Positions 33,075 to 42,522 of a DNA stretch of 64,000 bases are shown here, one piece after another. Positions within the stretch are counted from its first letter, which is position 1. The number at the start of each line of letters is the position of its first letter. This stretch comes from Halobacillus_A sp043497005 (GTDB lineage Bacteria; Bacillota; Bacilli; Bacillales; Halobacillaceae), in NCBI RefSeq assembly GCF_043497005.1, contig NZ_JBIEKE010000003.1, positions 186,001-250,000 on the forward strand, in the 5' to 3' direction. A program made the position numbers and the translations under genes. The notes beneath the pieces were generated by a model, which worked only from the letters and a program-made list of their open reading frames with translations, did no database searches and was not told where the DNA came from.

Positions 33075-34688
33075 TTAATAGGCCGAGATAGCACCATCCG
33101 TCCGGGATTCAGTCCCCCCGAATAATGATCCAGTTTCCTGGTCTCTCCAAATAACCTGACCTCTTCCGAAAGCTCCTGTTTCCAGCTGAACTTCCACGTT
33201 ATGGCCTTTTCTTCTCAGGGATTCAGCAATATGAGTTGGAAAATCAGGTTCCACCCATACCGTCTTATCCTTCATCCACTGCCAACGCGGGGCATCCAGA
33301 GCAGCTTGAGGATTTAATTGAAAATCGATGGTATTCATAGCCACCTGCAGATGCCCTTGCGGCTGCATGAATCCTCCCATTACCCCAAAAGGTCCTACTG
33401 CCTTATTATCCTTTGTCAGGAACCCTGGAATTATTGTATGGTAGGAACGTTTATTTCCTTGCAAGCAATTAACGTGGTCAGGATCCATAGAAAAATTATG
33501 TCCACGGTTTTGAAGTGAAATCCCCGTCTCCGGAACAACTAGGCCGGACCCGAAGCCCATATAATTGCTCTGAATAAAAGAAACCATATTTCCTTCACTG
33601 TCAGCAGCAGCCAGATACACTGTACCCCCTTTCGGTGGGTCTCCAGCTTCCGGCTGTAACGCCTCTTCTCCGATTAATGCTCTACGCTCAGCAGCATATT
33701 CACGGTTTAATAACTGCTCTAATCCAACCTTCATATGCCTTTCATCTGTTATATACTTCTCTCCGTCAGCAAATGCCAATTTCATAGCTTCGATTTGCCA
33801 ATGATAAATATCTGTGTCGTTTTTAGAATGGACATTAAAACCTTCCATAATATTTAAGGCAGACAAGGCGACCATCCCCTGACCATTCGGGGGGATCTCC
33901 CACACATCATATCCTCTGTAATTGACAGATACTGGGTCCACCCACGCGGGCTGAAAGTTTTGTAAATCCCTCTTTCGGATATAGCCGTTATATTTTCTGG
34001 AAAAGCGATCTATTTTATCAGCGATATCGCCGTGATAAAAAGCTTCACCTTTTGTTTCTGCGATTTTCCTTAAGGTTTCAGCGTGACCTTGTGACTTCCA
34101 GGTTTCTCCGATCTTGGGCGCACTTCCTTCAGGAGCAAACGTTTCAAACCAGTGCGAAAATTCATCGCCGTTTAGAACTTCACGAAATTTATTGACGCCT
34201 GCTTCCCAAAACTTTCCTAATACAGGCGTAATAGGGAAACCATTTTCAGCATAATCTATGGCGGGAGCGAGCACTTCTGTTAATGGAAGGTTACCAAAAC
34301 GTTCTGATAGTTCTGCCCAAGCACCAGGGGCCCCTGGAACGGTTACGGGTATAAATCCGTATTTCGGGATCTCATCATATCCATTTTCTTTTAATGAATC
34401 AATTGATATGGAGGAAGGTGAATGACCGCTGCTGTTTAATCCATACAGCTTATCTTTCATCCAGACAATGGCGAAAGCATCGCCTCCAATGCCGTTTGAT
34501 GTAGGCTCAACTACGGTAAGAGCAGCCGCTGTAGCAATGGCTGCATCAACTGCATTCCCGCCTTTCTTTAACATATCAAGTCCTGCCTGGGAAGCTAACG
34601 GCTGGGAAGTAGCGACCATTCCTCTATTAGAAATGGCGGAAGTTCTTTTAGCGGTATAAGGCTGGTACAAATAATCCATTTTTTCCAT
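33075..34688 (-). CDS. Gamma-glutamyltransferase family protein (YwrD-like)
   Basis: 537 residues. MVATSQPLASQAGLDMLKKGG, GGNAVDAAIA, GIGGDAF and the maturation site KGGTVYLAAAD with the nucleophilic Thr are clear, as is FGSGLVVPETGISLQNRG. There is no signal peptide, so it should act in the cytoplasm on imported gamma-glutamyl compounds such as glutathione. It directly follows the ABC importer ATPase. Start ATG with AAAGGAAT. Role in peptide or sulfur scavenging is inferred. Confidence 0.9.
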   Translation of the reverse strand: MEKMDYLYQPYTAKRTSAISNRGMVATSQPLASQAGLDMLKKGGNAVDAAIATAAALTVVEPTSNGIGGDAFAIVWMKDKLYGLNSSGHSPSSISIDSLKENGYDEIPKYGFIPVTVPGAPGAWAELSERFGNLPLTEVLAPAIDYAENGFPITPVLGKFWEAGVNKFREVLNGDEFSHWFETFAPEGSAPKIGETWKSQGHAETLRKIAETKGEAFYHGDIADKIDRFSRKYNGYIRKRDLQNFQPAWVDPVSVNYRGYDVWEIPPNGQGMVALSALNIMEGFNVHSKNDTDIYHWQIEAMKLAFADGEKYITDERHMKVGLEQLLNREYAAERRALIGEEALQPEAGDPPKGGTVYLAAADSEGNMVSFIQSNYMGFGSGLVVPETGISLQNRGHNFSMDPDHVNCLQGNKRSYHTIIPGFLTKDNKAVGPFGVMGGFMQPQGHLQVAMNTIDFQLNPQAALDAPRWQWMKDKTVWVEPDFPTHIAESLRRKGHNVEVQLETGAFGRGQVIWRDQETGSLFGGTESRTDGAISAY

Positions 34689-34770
34689 ATGTATAATTCC
34701 TTTCTAATTATAGATTTAAAAAATATGCCCCCGCCTTGCCAACAGAGCCCGTCTGAGGAGGGCGAATCTT

Positions 34771-35745
34771 TTAAACTTCATGACAAGCCACAAAATGTTC
34801 TGGCTCAACTTCCCTCCACTCCGGTCTCTCTATCCTGCACCTTTCATGGGCTAACGGACATCTTGTATGAAATGGACATCCCTTGGGATAATCAGCCGGA
34901 TCAGGCAGCTCGCCTTCCAACCGGACTCTATTCCTTTTGGCCGCAGGATCAGGACGTGGAATAGCTGAAAGAAGGGCCTGAGTATAGGGATGGAGAGGAT
35001 TGTTATATAGATCTTCAGATGGAGCCAGTTCTGCGGATGCTCCTAAATACATCACTAACACTCGAGTGCTGACATGTCTAACTACGCCAAGATCATGAGA
35101 AATAAATAAGTACGTTAACTGATGAGATTTTTGCAGTTTTTTTAGTAATTGAATAATTTGAGCTTGTACTGATACATCAAGGGCTGACACAGCTTCATCA
35201 CAAATAACCATAGATGGGTTTAAGGTAAGGGCTCTGGCAATACCGATTCTTTGTCTTTGACCGCCGCTGAATTCGTGCGGGTATCGGTCTGCATGTTCTT
35301 CCTTAAGCCCCACTTCTACTAACAGTTCCTTAACTCTCTTTTCTCTTTCTTTCTTCTTTATTTTCGTATGAATAATATAAGCTTCTTCCAGCGCTGCCCC
35401 CACTCTTTGACGGGGGTTTAAGGAAGCATAGGGATCTTGAAAGATCATCTGCATATCCTTCTTAAACTTTTTAAGCTTCTTATCAGAGAGTCCGCCTATT
35501 TCTTCTCCTCGGAACTTAATTGATCCCTCAGTTAAATCTTCTAACCCTAGGATTGTACGGCCAAAGGTCGACTTGCCACACCCAGACTCTCCTACAACTC
35601 CTAAAGTTTCCCCTTCATATATATGAAGGGAAACATTCTCCACAGCTTTTACATTTGATTTTGTCCTCTTAATAAATCCGTTCTTTAAAGGAAAGTACTT
35701 TTTCATATTATTAATTTCAATGAGCGGTTTTGTCTTTGTCTGCAT
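34771..35745 (-). CDS. Oligopeptide/dipeptide ABC transporter ATPase (OppF/DppF type)
   Basis: 324 residues. Walker A GESGCGKST, signature LSGGQRQRIGIARAL, Walker B MVICDEAVSALD and the C-terminal oligopeptide-type extension with Cys residues (GCPFHTRCPLAHERC) that can bind a metal cluster. It overlaps its OppD partner by 29 bases, indicating tight coupling. Fifth gene of the importer set and directly before the gamma-glutamyltransferase. Confidence 0.93.
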   Translation of the reverse strand: MQTKTKPLIEINNMKKYFPLKNGFIKRTKSNVKAVENVSLHIYEGETLGVVGESGCGKSTFGRTILGLEDLTEGSIKFRGEEIGGLSDKKLKKFKKDMQMIFQDPYASLNPRQRVGAALEEAYIIHTKIKKKEREKRVKELLVEVGLKEEHADRYPHEFSGGQRQRIGIARALTLNPSMVICDEAVSALDVSVQAQIIQLLKKLQKSHQLTYLFISHDLGVVRHVSTRVLVMYLGASAELAPSEDLYNNPLHPYTQALLSAIPRPDPAAKRNRVRLEGELPDPADYPKGCPFHTRCPLAHERCRIERPEWREVEPEHFVACHEV

Positions 35746-36724
35746 CTTCTCTCACTCCCTGATTTTCTTCCAGCCAGCACTTTGAATAATGCTCAGAAGT
35801 TACATTAAATTGTGGGGGATCCTTTTCAAGGCAAACGTCCATTGCATGAGGACAGCGAGGGTGAAAACGACACCCTGAAATTTTTTCATTTAAGTTTGGC
35901 AGTGAGCCAGGAATAGCTTCAAGCGTTGCACTAGCATCATCTACATTTGGAACGGAAGCTAATAAACCTTTAGTGTAAGGATGACGAGGGTCCTTGAAAA
36001 TTTCCTCAACCGCGCCCGTCTCCACCACTTTACCGGCATACATTACCATTACCCGATCCGCTACTTCTGCTACAACTCCCATATCGTGTGTAACCATAAC
36101 GACTCCCATGCCTAAGCCCTGTTTTAAATCATCGATTAAATCAAGAATCTGGGCTTGAATAGTAACATCCAAAGCCGTTGTTGGCTCATCTGCAATAAGA
36201 AGTGATGGATTACAAGAGAGCGCCATAGCAATCATTACTCTTTGTCTCATTCCCCCACTTAATTCATGAGGGTATTGCCGCAATCGCTTCTCCGGATCTG
36301 GAATACCAACCTGCTTTAGTAAATCAACTGCCTTATTTCTAATTTCCTTTTTTCTTAAGCTGGTATGGAGCTTTATTGGCTCCATTAATTGATACCCTAC
36401 AGTAAAAACTGGATTTAATGCAGTCATAGGCTCTTGAAATATCATGGAAATTTCATTACCTCGCAGTTTTCTCATTTGTTCTTCATTTTTGGAAGTCAGC
36501 TCTTCACCTCTATATTGAATACTTCCGCTGGTTATTTCACCGTTCTGTGGCAGTAAACCCATTAAAGATAAAGTGGTAATACTTTTTCCACATCCTGATT
36601 CTCCTACAATACATAAGGTTTCTCCCGAATTTACAGAGAAAGAAACATCCCGAACAGCCGAAAGCTTAGTCCCGGCTGTTCGAAAAGAGGTGACGAGATT
36701 GTTAACTTCTAAAAGTTGTCTCAT
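35717..36724 (-). CDS. Oligopeptide/dipeptide ABC transporter ATPase (OppD/DppD type)
   Basis: 335 residues: GESGCGKS, LSGGMRQRVMIAMAL, LIADEPTTALD and the C-terminal oligo_HPY segment ending CRFHPRCPHAMDVC. Works as a heterodimer with the next gene. The start follows the substrate-binding protein by seven bases. Confidence 0.93.
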   Translation of the reverse strand: MRQLLEVNNLVTSFRTAGTKLSAVRDVSFSVNSGETLCIVGESGCGKSITTLSLMGLLPQNGEITSGSIQYRGEELTSKNEEQMRKLRGNEISMIFQEPMTALNPVFTVGYQLMEPIKLHTSLRKKEIRNKAVDLLKQVGIPDPEKRLRQYPHELSGGMRQRVMIAMALSCNPSLLIADEPTTALDVTIQAQILDLIDDLKQGLGMGVVMVTHDMGVVAEVADRVMVMYAGKVVETGAVEEIFKDPRHPYTKGLLASVPNVDDASATLEAIPGSLPNLNEKISGCRFHPRCPHAMDVCLEKDPPQFNVTSEHYSKCWLEENQGVREDADKDKTAH

Positions 36725-36731
36725 GTCATAC

Positions 36732-38261
36732 CTACTCCCTACTAACGTTATAAAGATACCATTGACCTGTTGGATCGAGTTCTAATCCTTTAATAGATTC
36801 GTCATATGCAGCTGACACAACACCATGATGCATCGGAATCCAGGCTGCGTCTTCCACGGCAATCATGTTAGCTTCCTGAAGTTTTTCTTCTCTAACACCC
36901 TGTTCGACTTCACTTCTGGATTCATCAACTAATTGATCAAATTCTTCATTGTTATATCTAACCCAGTTAGAAGAATCAATATTATCAGAGTGTAAGTTTG
37001 GATATAAATGTTCACTGCCGTCAGCCGTGCTGTTAGACCAGCTGGTAAAAGTCATATCGAACTCGCCGGTGGGTGTTGTATCAAGGAAAGTTCCCCATTC
37101 CATAGATTCAATAGAAACATTTAATCCTACTTCGGATAATTGAGACTGTACTACTTCGGCCATTCGCGTATATGCTTCTCTGTTTGCTGTTAATAGGGTA
37201 ATTTCTTCGTCTCCATACCCATTTTCTTTTATGATTTCCTGAGCTTTCTCAGGATCAAAGCTGTACCCTGCATCAGCTGCATCCTCACCGTAACCAAATA
37301 CTTCAGGTCCTATAATACTTTCGTTCTCTATTCCAAGTCCATTTAACTGACTGACATAGGCTTCACGATCAATGGCATAGGAGACAGCCTGCCTGAATTC
37401 AAGCTCATTGTATGGTTCTTTATCAAAATTAAAACCTAGCGAATATACTGGAGTCCCATCCTTTTTATCTACTTCTATCCCATCAATATTTTCCACTCTT
37501 GACAAGTGTTCAGTGGGAACAGCGTCAATAAATTGCACTTCTCCTGTTTCAAGCATAGAGACCGCAGTAGAATATTCTGGGACTACTTTCATCGTAACGT
37601 TTTCCAGCTCAGCTGGCTCCTGCCAATAATCTTCATTTTTTGACAGGGTAACTTCTTCTCCTTGAGACCAGTTTTCAAATTTAAAAGGACCAGTCCCTAC
37701 AGGGTCTTCGTTAATATCCTGGTTTTGATCAGCTTCGGGGCTGACAATCGCGGCATTTGTATGAGCTAATGCTGCTAATAATGCTCCATAAGGTTCTTCT
37801 GTAGTAATCTCCACCGTATACTCGTCTACAGCTTCAATGGATTCAATAGGGGCTAAAAGTGAGGCGCGGGGAGCTGCGCGATCTTCATCAACAAACTCCT
37901 CAAATGTATACTTGACTGCTTCCGCATTAAAAGGAGTTCCATCATGAAAGGTGATGTCCTCTTTTAATTTAATCTCCCAGGTGCGTTCATCCGGGTTCTC
38001 GTACGATTCAGCTAATAACGTTTCAATTTCCATAGTTTCCGGATCACGGGTAAATAAAGTTTCATAGATTTGACCAATCATAGCTGCGGAAACAGAATCA
38101 TTCGTATCGATTGGAGACAAACCAACTACATCAGAAGTAGAAGCATATGTAAGCTCCTGTTCCGCCTCGCCTCCACTACCATCTGATGAAGAATCATTGC
38201 TGCATCCAACTACAGCTGCGGCTAAAATCAATAAAGCTGCATATCTTTTTATCTTTGACAT
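36732..38261 (-). CDS. Extracellular solute-binding lipoprotein (SBP family 5)
   Basis: 509 residues. A lipoprotein signal LILAAAVVGCSN ends at Cys20; the mature N-terminus is Ser/Asp-rich (SNDSSSDGSGG) as often seen in salt-adapted bacteria. Body matches OppA/DppA/GsiB-type proteins: YETLFTRDPETMEIETLLAE, DGTPFNAEAVKYTFE, GTGPFKFENWSQGE. It captures peptides or glutathione outside the membrane for the permease pair. Confidence 0.92.
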   Translation of the reverse strand: MSKIKRYAALLILAAAVVGCSNDSSSDGSGGEAEQELTYASTSDVVGLSPIDTNDSVSAAMIGQIYETLFTRDPETMEIETLLAESYENPDERTWEIKLKEDITFHDGTPFNAEAVKYTFEEFVDEDRAAPRASLLAPIESIEAVDEYTVEITTEEPYGALLAALAHTNAAIVSPEADQNQDINEDPVGTGPFKFENWSQGEEVTLSKNEDYWQEPAELENVTMKVVPEYSTAVSMLETGEVQFIDAVPTEHLSRVENIDGIEVDKKDGTPVYSLGFNFDKEPYNELEFRQAVSYAIDREAYVSQLNGLGIENESIIGPEVFGYGEDAADAGYSFDPEKAQEIIKENGYGDEEITLLTANREAYTRMAEVVQSQLSEVGLNVSIESMEWGTFLDTTPTGEFDMTFTSWSNSTADGSEHLYPNLHSDNIDSSNWVRYNNEEFDQLVDESRSEVEQGVREEKLQEANMIAVEDAAWIPMHHGVVSAAYDESIKGLELDPTGQWYLYNVSRE

Positions 38262-38275
38262 ATTTAAATTCCTCC

Positions 38276-39184
38276 TTAATTATCCAAATCCATATTCGGG
38301 TCTAGCGCATCTCTCAAGCCGTCACCAACGACATTAAAAGCAAAAACAACCAGCATTATAGCAACTCCAGGAACGATGGTTAAATGAGGGGAGGAATACA
38401 TGTAATCTTGACCTGCTGCAATCATAGCGCCCCATTCCGGAGTAGGCGGCTGTGCTCCTAATCCTAAAAAGCTTAAAGCAGCAGTTGATAAAATAGCTGT
38501 AGCCATCCTCATCGTAGCAAATACAATAATGGGGGCTGTGCAGTTCGGGAGTATATGTTTAAATAGAATTCTAGTATTACTCGCTCCCAGAGACCTCATA
38601 GCTAAAATGTATTCCTGCTTTTTAGCAGACAATACACTTCCACGAACGATCCTTGCGCAAGTGGGGATCGACCAAATGCTAATGGCTATTACAACATTAA
38701 CTAGACTAGTTCCTAACATAGCAATGATTAGCATGGCTAACAGAATCCCCGGGAAAGCAAATAGCAGATCAACAAATCTCATGATAGGTCCATCCAGCTT
38801 CTTATAGTAACCTGATAACAGCCCTAACAGGACTCCTCCTATTAATCCTAACGAGACGGAGGCAACACCTACCATTAAGGAAATCCTTGCACCAAATACT
38901 AAGCGGGACCATACATCACGTCCGTAATTATCCGTACCTAACCAATGGCCCTCAGCTCCTATTCCAAGTTCACTGTTTGCTAAATTCTGTTCTCCTGGCC
39001 CATAGCCGGCAAACCAAGGAGCAAACACAGCTAGAGCGAGCTGAATAAAAATAATGATTAAGCCAAAAACGGCAAGCTTATTTATTAGTAGTCTTTTTGC
39101 TATTTTAATATATTCTTTATTTTTCTTCTTCTGCGTTTCAGTTGCCTCATCTTTACTTTGTAAAGCTTCAGAGCCAGACATCAT
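38276..39184 (-). CDS. Peptide ABC transporter permease (OppC/GsiD type)
   Basis: About 302 residues. The N-terminal basic-polar segment is followed by helix 1 (FGLIIIFIQLALAVFAPWFA), the large periplasmic loop GADGHWLGTDNYGRDVWSR-like region and the EAA motif around RSLGASNTRILFKHILPN. I start at ATG 39184 because AGGAGG lies six bases upstream; the ATG at 39202 would put the ribosome site inside the gene. Adjacent to its partner permease. Confidence 0.9.
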   Translation of the reverse strand: MMSGSEALQSKDEATETQKKKNKEYIKIAKRLLINKLAVFGLIIIFIQLALAVFAPWFAGYGPGEQNLANSELGIGAEGHWLGTDNYGRDVWSRLVFGARISLMVGVASVSLGLIGGVLLGLLSGYYKKLDGPIMRFVDLLFAFPGILLAMLIIAMLGTSLVNVVIAISIWSIPTCARIVRGSVLSAKKQEYILAMRSLGASNTRILFKHILPNCTAPIIVFATMRMATAILSTAALSFLGLGAQPPTPEWGAMIAAGQDYMYSSPHLTIVPGVAIMLVVFAFNVVGDGLRDALDPNMDLDN

Positions 39185-39194
39185 CTCCCTCCTC

Positions 39195-40136
39195 CTAGTC
39201 ATAGCTAATTCTTGGGTCTACCAGTGCGTAAATAATATCCACCAATAAATTGACAACTACAAATAATGCGGCAACTAATAGTACTGTTCCTTGAACAACA
39301 GGAAAATCACGGGCAGCAATAGCATCAATCATAAGTCTTCCTACTCCATTAATGGCGAAAACCTGCTCTGTGATTATCGTACCGCCAAGTAAAAAGCCAA
39401 AATTAAGACCAATGACTGTGATAACAGGAATCATTGCATTTCTAAGACCGTGAATCCAAATTACCGTTGTAGTCTTAGCTCCTTTGGCCCTTGCAGTTCT
39501 AATATAATCTGCCCTAATAACTTCTAACATGGCTGACCTGCTCATTCTAGCAATCATAGCTGCTGAAGCTGTACCTAATGTGATTGCAGGTAAAATCAAC
39601 TGTCTAATTCCCTCAATTGTCCAGAAAGGAGCATTTAATCCGCCAACAGGCAGCCATTGAAGCTCCACAGCAAAAATTAAAATTAACATCGTTCCCAGCC
39701 AGAAATTTGGAATGGATACTCCTAACAAAGCAACTGTGGTACTAGAAACGTCAAACCAGGAATTTTGTTTAATAGCTGAAATAATTCCGGCCGGAACTCC
39801 AATTAAAACTGCTACAAACATACTGGCAATAGCCAGATTTAAAGTCTGAGGAAACCTCTCGACAATAGCACTAGAGACTTGCTGATTGTTTTGGAAGGAA
39901 TAACCCAGATCACCTTGAACTACTCCTATTATGTAGTCGAAATATTGAACAAGTACTGGTTTATTTAAACCAAGCTCTTCACTAATTGCTTGAAGGTCTG
40001 ATTCAGTTGCAGTAGGTCCTCCAATAATAGTTGCTGGATTACCAGGCGCTATATGCATACTCATAAATACTAAAAAAGAAATACCTATCAAGAGTAAGAG
40101 TAACTGCAAGAAACGATTCACTATTAATCCAAACAT
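39195..40136 (-). CDS. Peptide ABC transporter permease (OppB/GsiC type)
   Basis: 313 residues, about six transmembrane helices. FLVFMSMHIAPGNPATIIGG and the EAA motif in RTARAKGAKTTTVIWIHGLR are family hallmarks. First gene of the minus-strand operon that runs to the chromate transporters. GAGGAGGGG precedes the ATG. Confidence 0.92.
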   Translation of the reverse strand: MFGLIVNRFLQLLLLLIGISFLVFMSMHIAPGNPATIIGGPTATESDLQAISEELGLNKPVLVQYFDYIIGVVQGDLGYSFQNNQQVSSAIVERFPQTLNLAIASMFVAVLIGVPAGIISAIKQNSWFDVSSTTVALLGVSIPNFWLGTMLILIFAVELQWLPVGGLNAPFWTIEGIRQLILPAITLGTASAAMIARMSRSAMLEVIRADYIRTARAKGAKTTTVIWIHGLRNAMIPVITVIGLNFGFLLGGTIITEQVFAINGVGRLMIDAIAARDFPVVQGTVLLVAALFVVVNLLVDIIYALVDPRISYD

Positions 40137-40184
40137 TTCATCCCCTCCTCTCGTATAAGATTCAACTTTTAATACATTTACTTT

Positions 40185-40213
40185 TCATTAATATAAGACC
40201 CCTAAACCTTCAA
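40185..40213 (-). promoter_or_regulatory. Candidate promoter of the ABC-GGT-CHR operon
   Basis: Minus-strand TTGAAG (40208-40213), 17 bases, TAATGA (40185-40190). The whole gap 40137-40447 is very AT-rich, as expected for a divergent regulatory region bound by an Lrp-type protein. Confidence 0.4.
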
Positions 40214-40344
40214 TAGTTAACTAAAAATAAAAAATTAATTAACAAATGTTTTATTGTTCCTGATTATAAGTGAATATTCAAAAAAATTAAACCCTATTTT
40301 ACAAAAAATATTATTTTTCATATTATTTAAAAAATAATGTCGAT

Positions 40345-40373
40345 TTGAAACCTTAATTTCTTCGTGATAATAT
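40345..40373 (+). promoter_or_regulatory. Promoter of the Lrp/AsnC gene
   Basis: TTGAAA (40345-40350), 17 bases, TAATAT (40368-40373), about 70 bases before the start codon. Confidence 0.6.
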
Positions 40374-40447
40374 TTTTGTCATAAGCGAATTACAAAAATT
40401 GAATGACACACAGTAGAAACCTACTATTATAGATAGGTGGTCGTGAT

Positions 40448-40915
40448 ATGGAAAAGAGCCAAAATTTAAAAATTGATGAAACAGATAAAAAAATATTAGA
40501 GTTGTTAATTGAAGATGGAAGACTATCCTATGCAGAAATAGGTAAAGAACTGGAACTTTCCCGCGTAGCTGTCCGTTCCAGAGTAAATCAGTTAATAGAA
40601 TGTGGAGTGATTGAAAAGTTCACTGCGGTAGTAAACAGTGAAAAAGTTGGTAAAGAAGTTTCCGCCTTCTTTGAAGTAGATTGCGAGCCTAGAGCTTTGG
40701 TAGAAGTTGCAGAAAACCTGGCAAACAACCCTTATGTAGCAAGCTGTTACCAAATGACAGGACCAAGTACGTTACATATGCACGTATTGGTCAGTGACTT
40801 TACTGAACTTGAATCTTTTATTAACAAAGAACTTTACGCTCTGCAAGGAATCACCCGAGTAGAAAGCCATATTTTACTGAGACGCTTTAAGAGTAGAAGT
40901 GGTTTAAAATTATAA
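40448..40915 (+). CDS. Lrp/AsnC-family transcriptional regulator (YwrC-like)
   Basis: 155 residues: N-terminal helix-turn-helix (DKKILELLIEDGRLSYAEIG, then ELSRVAVRSRVNQLIECGVI) and a C-terminal RAM/effector domain (STLHMHVLVSDFTELESFIN). It is divergent from the importer-GGT-chromate operon, its likely target. In B. subtilis YwrC lies beside chromate transporters and GGT-like YwrD, so the association is conserved while the ABC importer has been added or lost. AGGTGG precedes the ATG. Confidence 0.87.
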   Translation: MEKSQNLKIDETDKKILELLIEDGRLSYAEIGKELELSRVAVRSRVNQLIECGVIEKFTAVVNSEKVGKEVSAFFEVDCEPRALVEVAENLANNPYVASCYQMTGPSTLHMHVLVSDFTELESFINKELYALQGITRVESHILLRRFKSRSGLKL

Positions 40916-40950
40916 AAAGGCAAGGTCTCAATTTGAGACCTTGCCTTTTT
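40914..40950. terminator. Bidirectional terminator Lrp gene / Nudix gene
   Basis: AAAAAGGCAAGGTCTC/GAGACCTTGCCTTTTT, a perfect stem between convergent stops. Confidence 0.92.
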
Positions 40951-40965
40951 ATATGGAACTACCCT

Positions 40966-41421
40966 TTATTTTACTTTTTTCAATACGTCCTGAATCATCT
41001 GACTGTGGCTGCCTATGATTCTTTTTGGAAGTAGATCCTCCGAGAAAAATTGGCATTGATAAGACTCTTCTTTACTTGCTATCAGGTGACCATGATATTC
41101 ATCTGTATAGTACGCTGCAGTTACAGAGAAAAATTTATCTCCATTTTTAGCAACAGTAAAAAATTCTTGACCTGAATACACATCAATCAGCTGTAAGGTT
41201 TTAACTTGCAAATTTGTTTCTTCAAAGACTTCTCGCTTGGCTGTGTCCTCCGTAGATTCACCCAATTCCATAAGTCCCCCAGGCAGACCCCATACACCTT
41301 CAGGAAACGTACGCTGCTGGAGCAGTATTTGTTTCTGTTCATTGAAAATGACTACGACGGATCCCACAAGTATTAATGGACGATGCCCTACTAAACTCCT
41401 TAAATCTTCTACGTACCCCAA
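40966..41421 (-). CDS. Nudix hydrolase
   Basis: 151 residues. The Nudix box reads GLMELGESTEDTAKREVFEE then TNL, matching G-x5-E-x7-R-E-U-x-E-E-x-G-U except for the final Gly (Asn). It hydrolyses a nucleoside-diphosphate derivative; substrate unknown. Close to the GNAT gene (27 bases), perhaps in one transcript. Confidence 0.87.
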   Translation of the reverse strand: MGYVEDLRSLVGHRPLILVGSVVVIFNEQKQILLQQRTFPEGVWGLPGGLMELGESTEDTAKREVFEETNLQVKTLQLIDVYSGQEFFTVAKNGDKFFSVTAAYYTDEYHGHLIASKEESYQCQFFSEDLLPKRIIGSHSQMIQDVLKKVK

Positions 41422-41448
41422 AAAAACGACCTTCCTTCTCCGCTGATG

Positions 41449-41883
41449 TTACAATGTTTTCTTTAGTGTATAAAAGTTTGTGCCAGGGAAATAGTCTTTG
41501 ATTTCTCCTACCACTTTATAACCGTTAGCTACATAGAACTTTTTTGTTCTTTGTTCAAAGGTGGTCAGCATGGAGTAATCAGCGCCTCTTTTTCTCGCCA
41601 TATTCTCTACAGTTCTCAGCAATTCTGTGCCGATTCCCTGCCCCCGATACTGCTCATAAACCCAACAATCATTAATTTCAAGCCAATTCCAGTACAGTTC
41701 AGAAGAAATTCCACCCATCCATTTTTGTTCTTCATTAGAGACCATCATATTAATGGGGTGAACTGATTCTTTATTTTTTGCTAAATAGTTCGGATACCCT
41801 TCCTTACACTGTTCCAGCTTTTGGTAAATATAATTAGAAAACTCCCCTCGCCCTTCCATATCAATTGTCACATTATAGTTCAC
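41449..41883 (-). CDS. GNAT N-acetyltransferase
   Basis: 144 residues, GTG start after AGAGGTG. CWVYEQYRGQGIGTELLRTVEN is the acetyl-CoA motif; KKFYVANGYKVVGEIKDYFP the C-terminal segment. Substrate unknown. The upstream gap 41884-42129 is AT-rich without a clear signal. Confidence 0.82.
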   Translation of the reverse strand: MNYNVTIDMEGRGEFSNYIYQKLEQCKEGYPNYLAKNKESVHPINMMVSNEEQKWMGGISSELYWNWLEINDCWVYEQYRGQGIGTELLRTVENMARKRGADYSMLTTFEQRTKKFYVANGYKVVGEIKDYFPGTNFYTLKKTL

Positions 41884-42129
41884 TTTTTTTCTGTCACCTC
41901 TAGTTAAATGTAATAAAATAAATCATGTCGAATCCATGATGACTTCATAACCACAAAAGATATTTTAGCATAAACAGGAAATCTTTAGAACTTTTATCCA
42001 ATTCAATTCATAAAAAAGCTTTACCATTTACCTATGAAGTTAGACGACTAGCCTTCTAAAAAAGTTTTAAGATTCATCAAAAAAATGGGTTTTTTCTCAA
42101 TTTTCAATGAATAATTTTTAATAAGAAAT

Positions 42130-42519
42130 TTATTTTTTCACTCTTTTATTTTCAGGCTGCTTCAACCAATACCGAATCCCTTTTCCAGCATAAGGCTTAT
42201 CAGCAAATCTGGGAATAACATGCAGGTGAGCATGCGGAATCGATTGTCCTCCTACTTCTCCATTATTCCAACCCACACTATATCCTTCAGGAGAATGAAG
42301 GTGCTCTAACCTTTGTTTTACTTTTAAAAGTAAGTCCTGAGTGTCTTCCCACTCTTGCTTCGTCAAAGAAAACACATTCATTTTATGTGCCTTAGATTAA
42401 TCCGCTTCCTATTAACACTTCCTGCTCTGAAGCTTTTTGAATAAAAAACAGGTTTCATTTTTTTCTATACTCGATTGTTCCTCATCATTGAATAAACCGC
42501 ATAACATACACTCTTTCAT
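42130..42519 (-). pseudogene. HIT-family hydrolase, twice frameshifted
   Basis: The open 3' part (from ATG 42381) has the histidine triad HAHLHVIPRF. Upstream, the same strand reads MKECMLCGLFNDEEQSSIEK with the usual Cys pair, then the frame shifts at an A5 run; ASEQEVLIGSGLI follows in another frame, and a small deletion precedes KAHKMNVFSLTKQ. Joined, the product is a normal ~130-residue HIT protein. It begins three bases after the GNAT stop. Two lesions suggest real decay rather than one sequencing error. Confidence 0.82.
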
Positions 42520-42522
42520 TCT

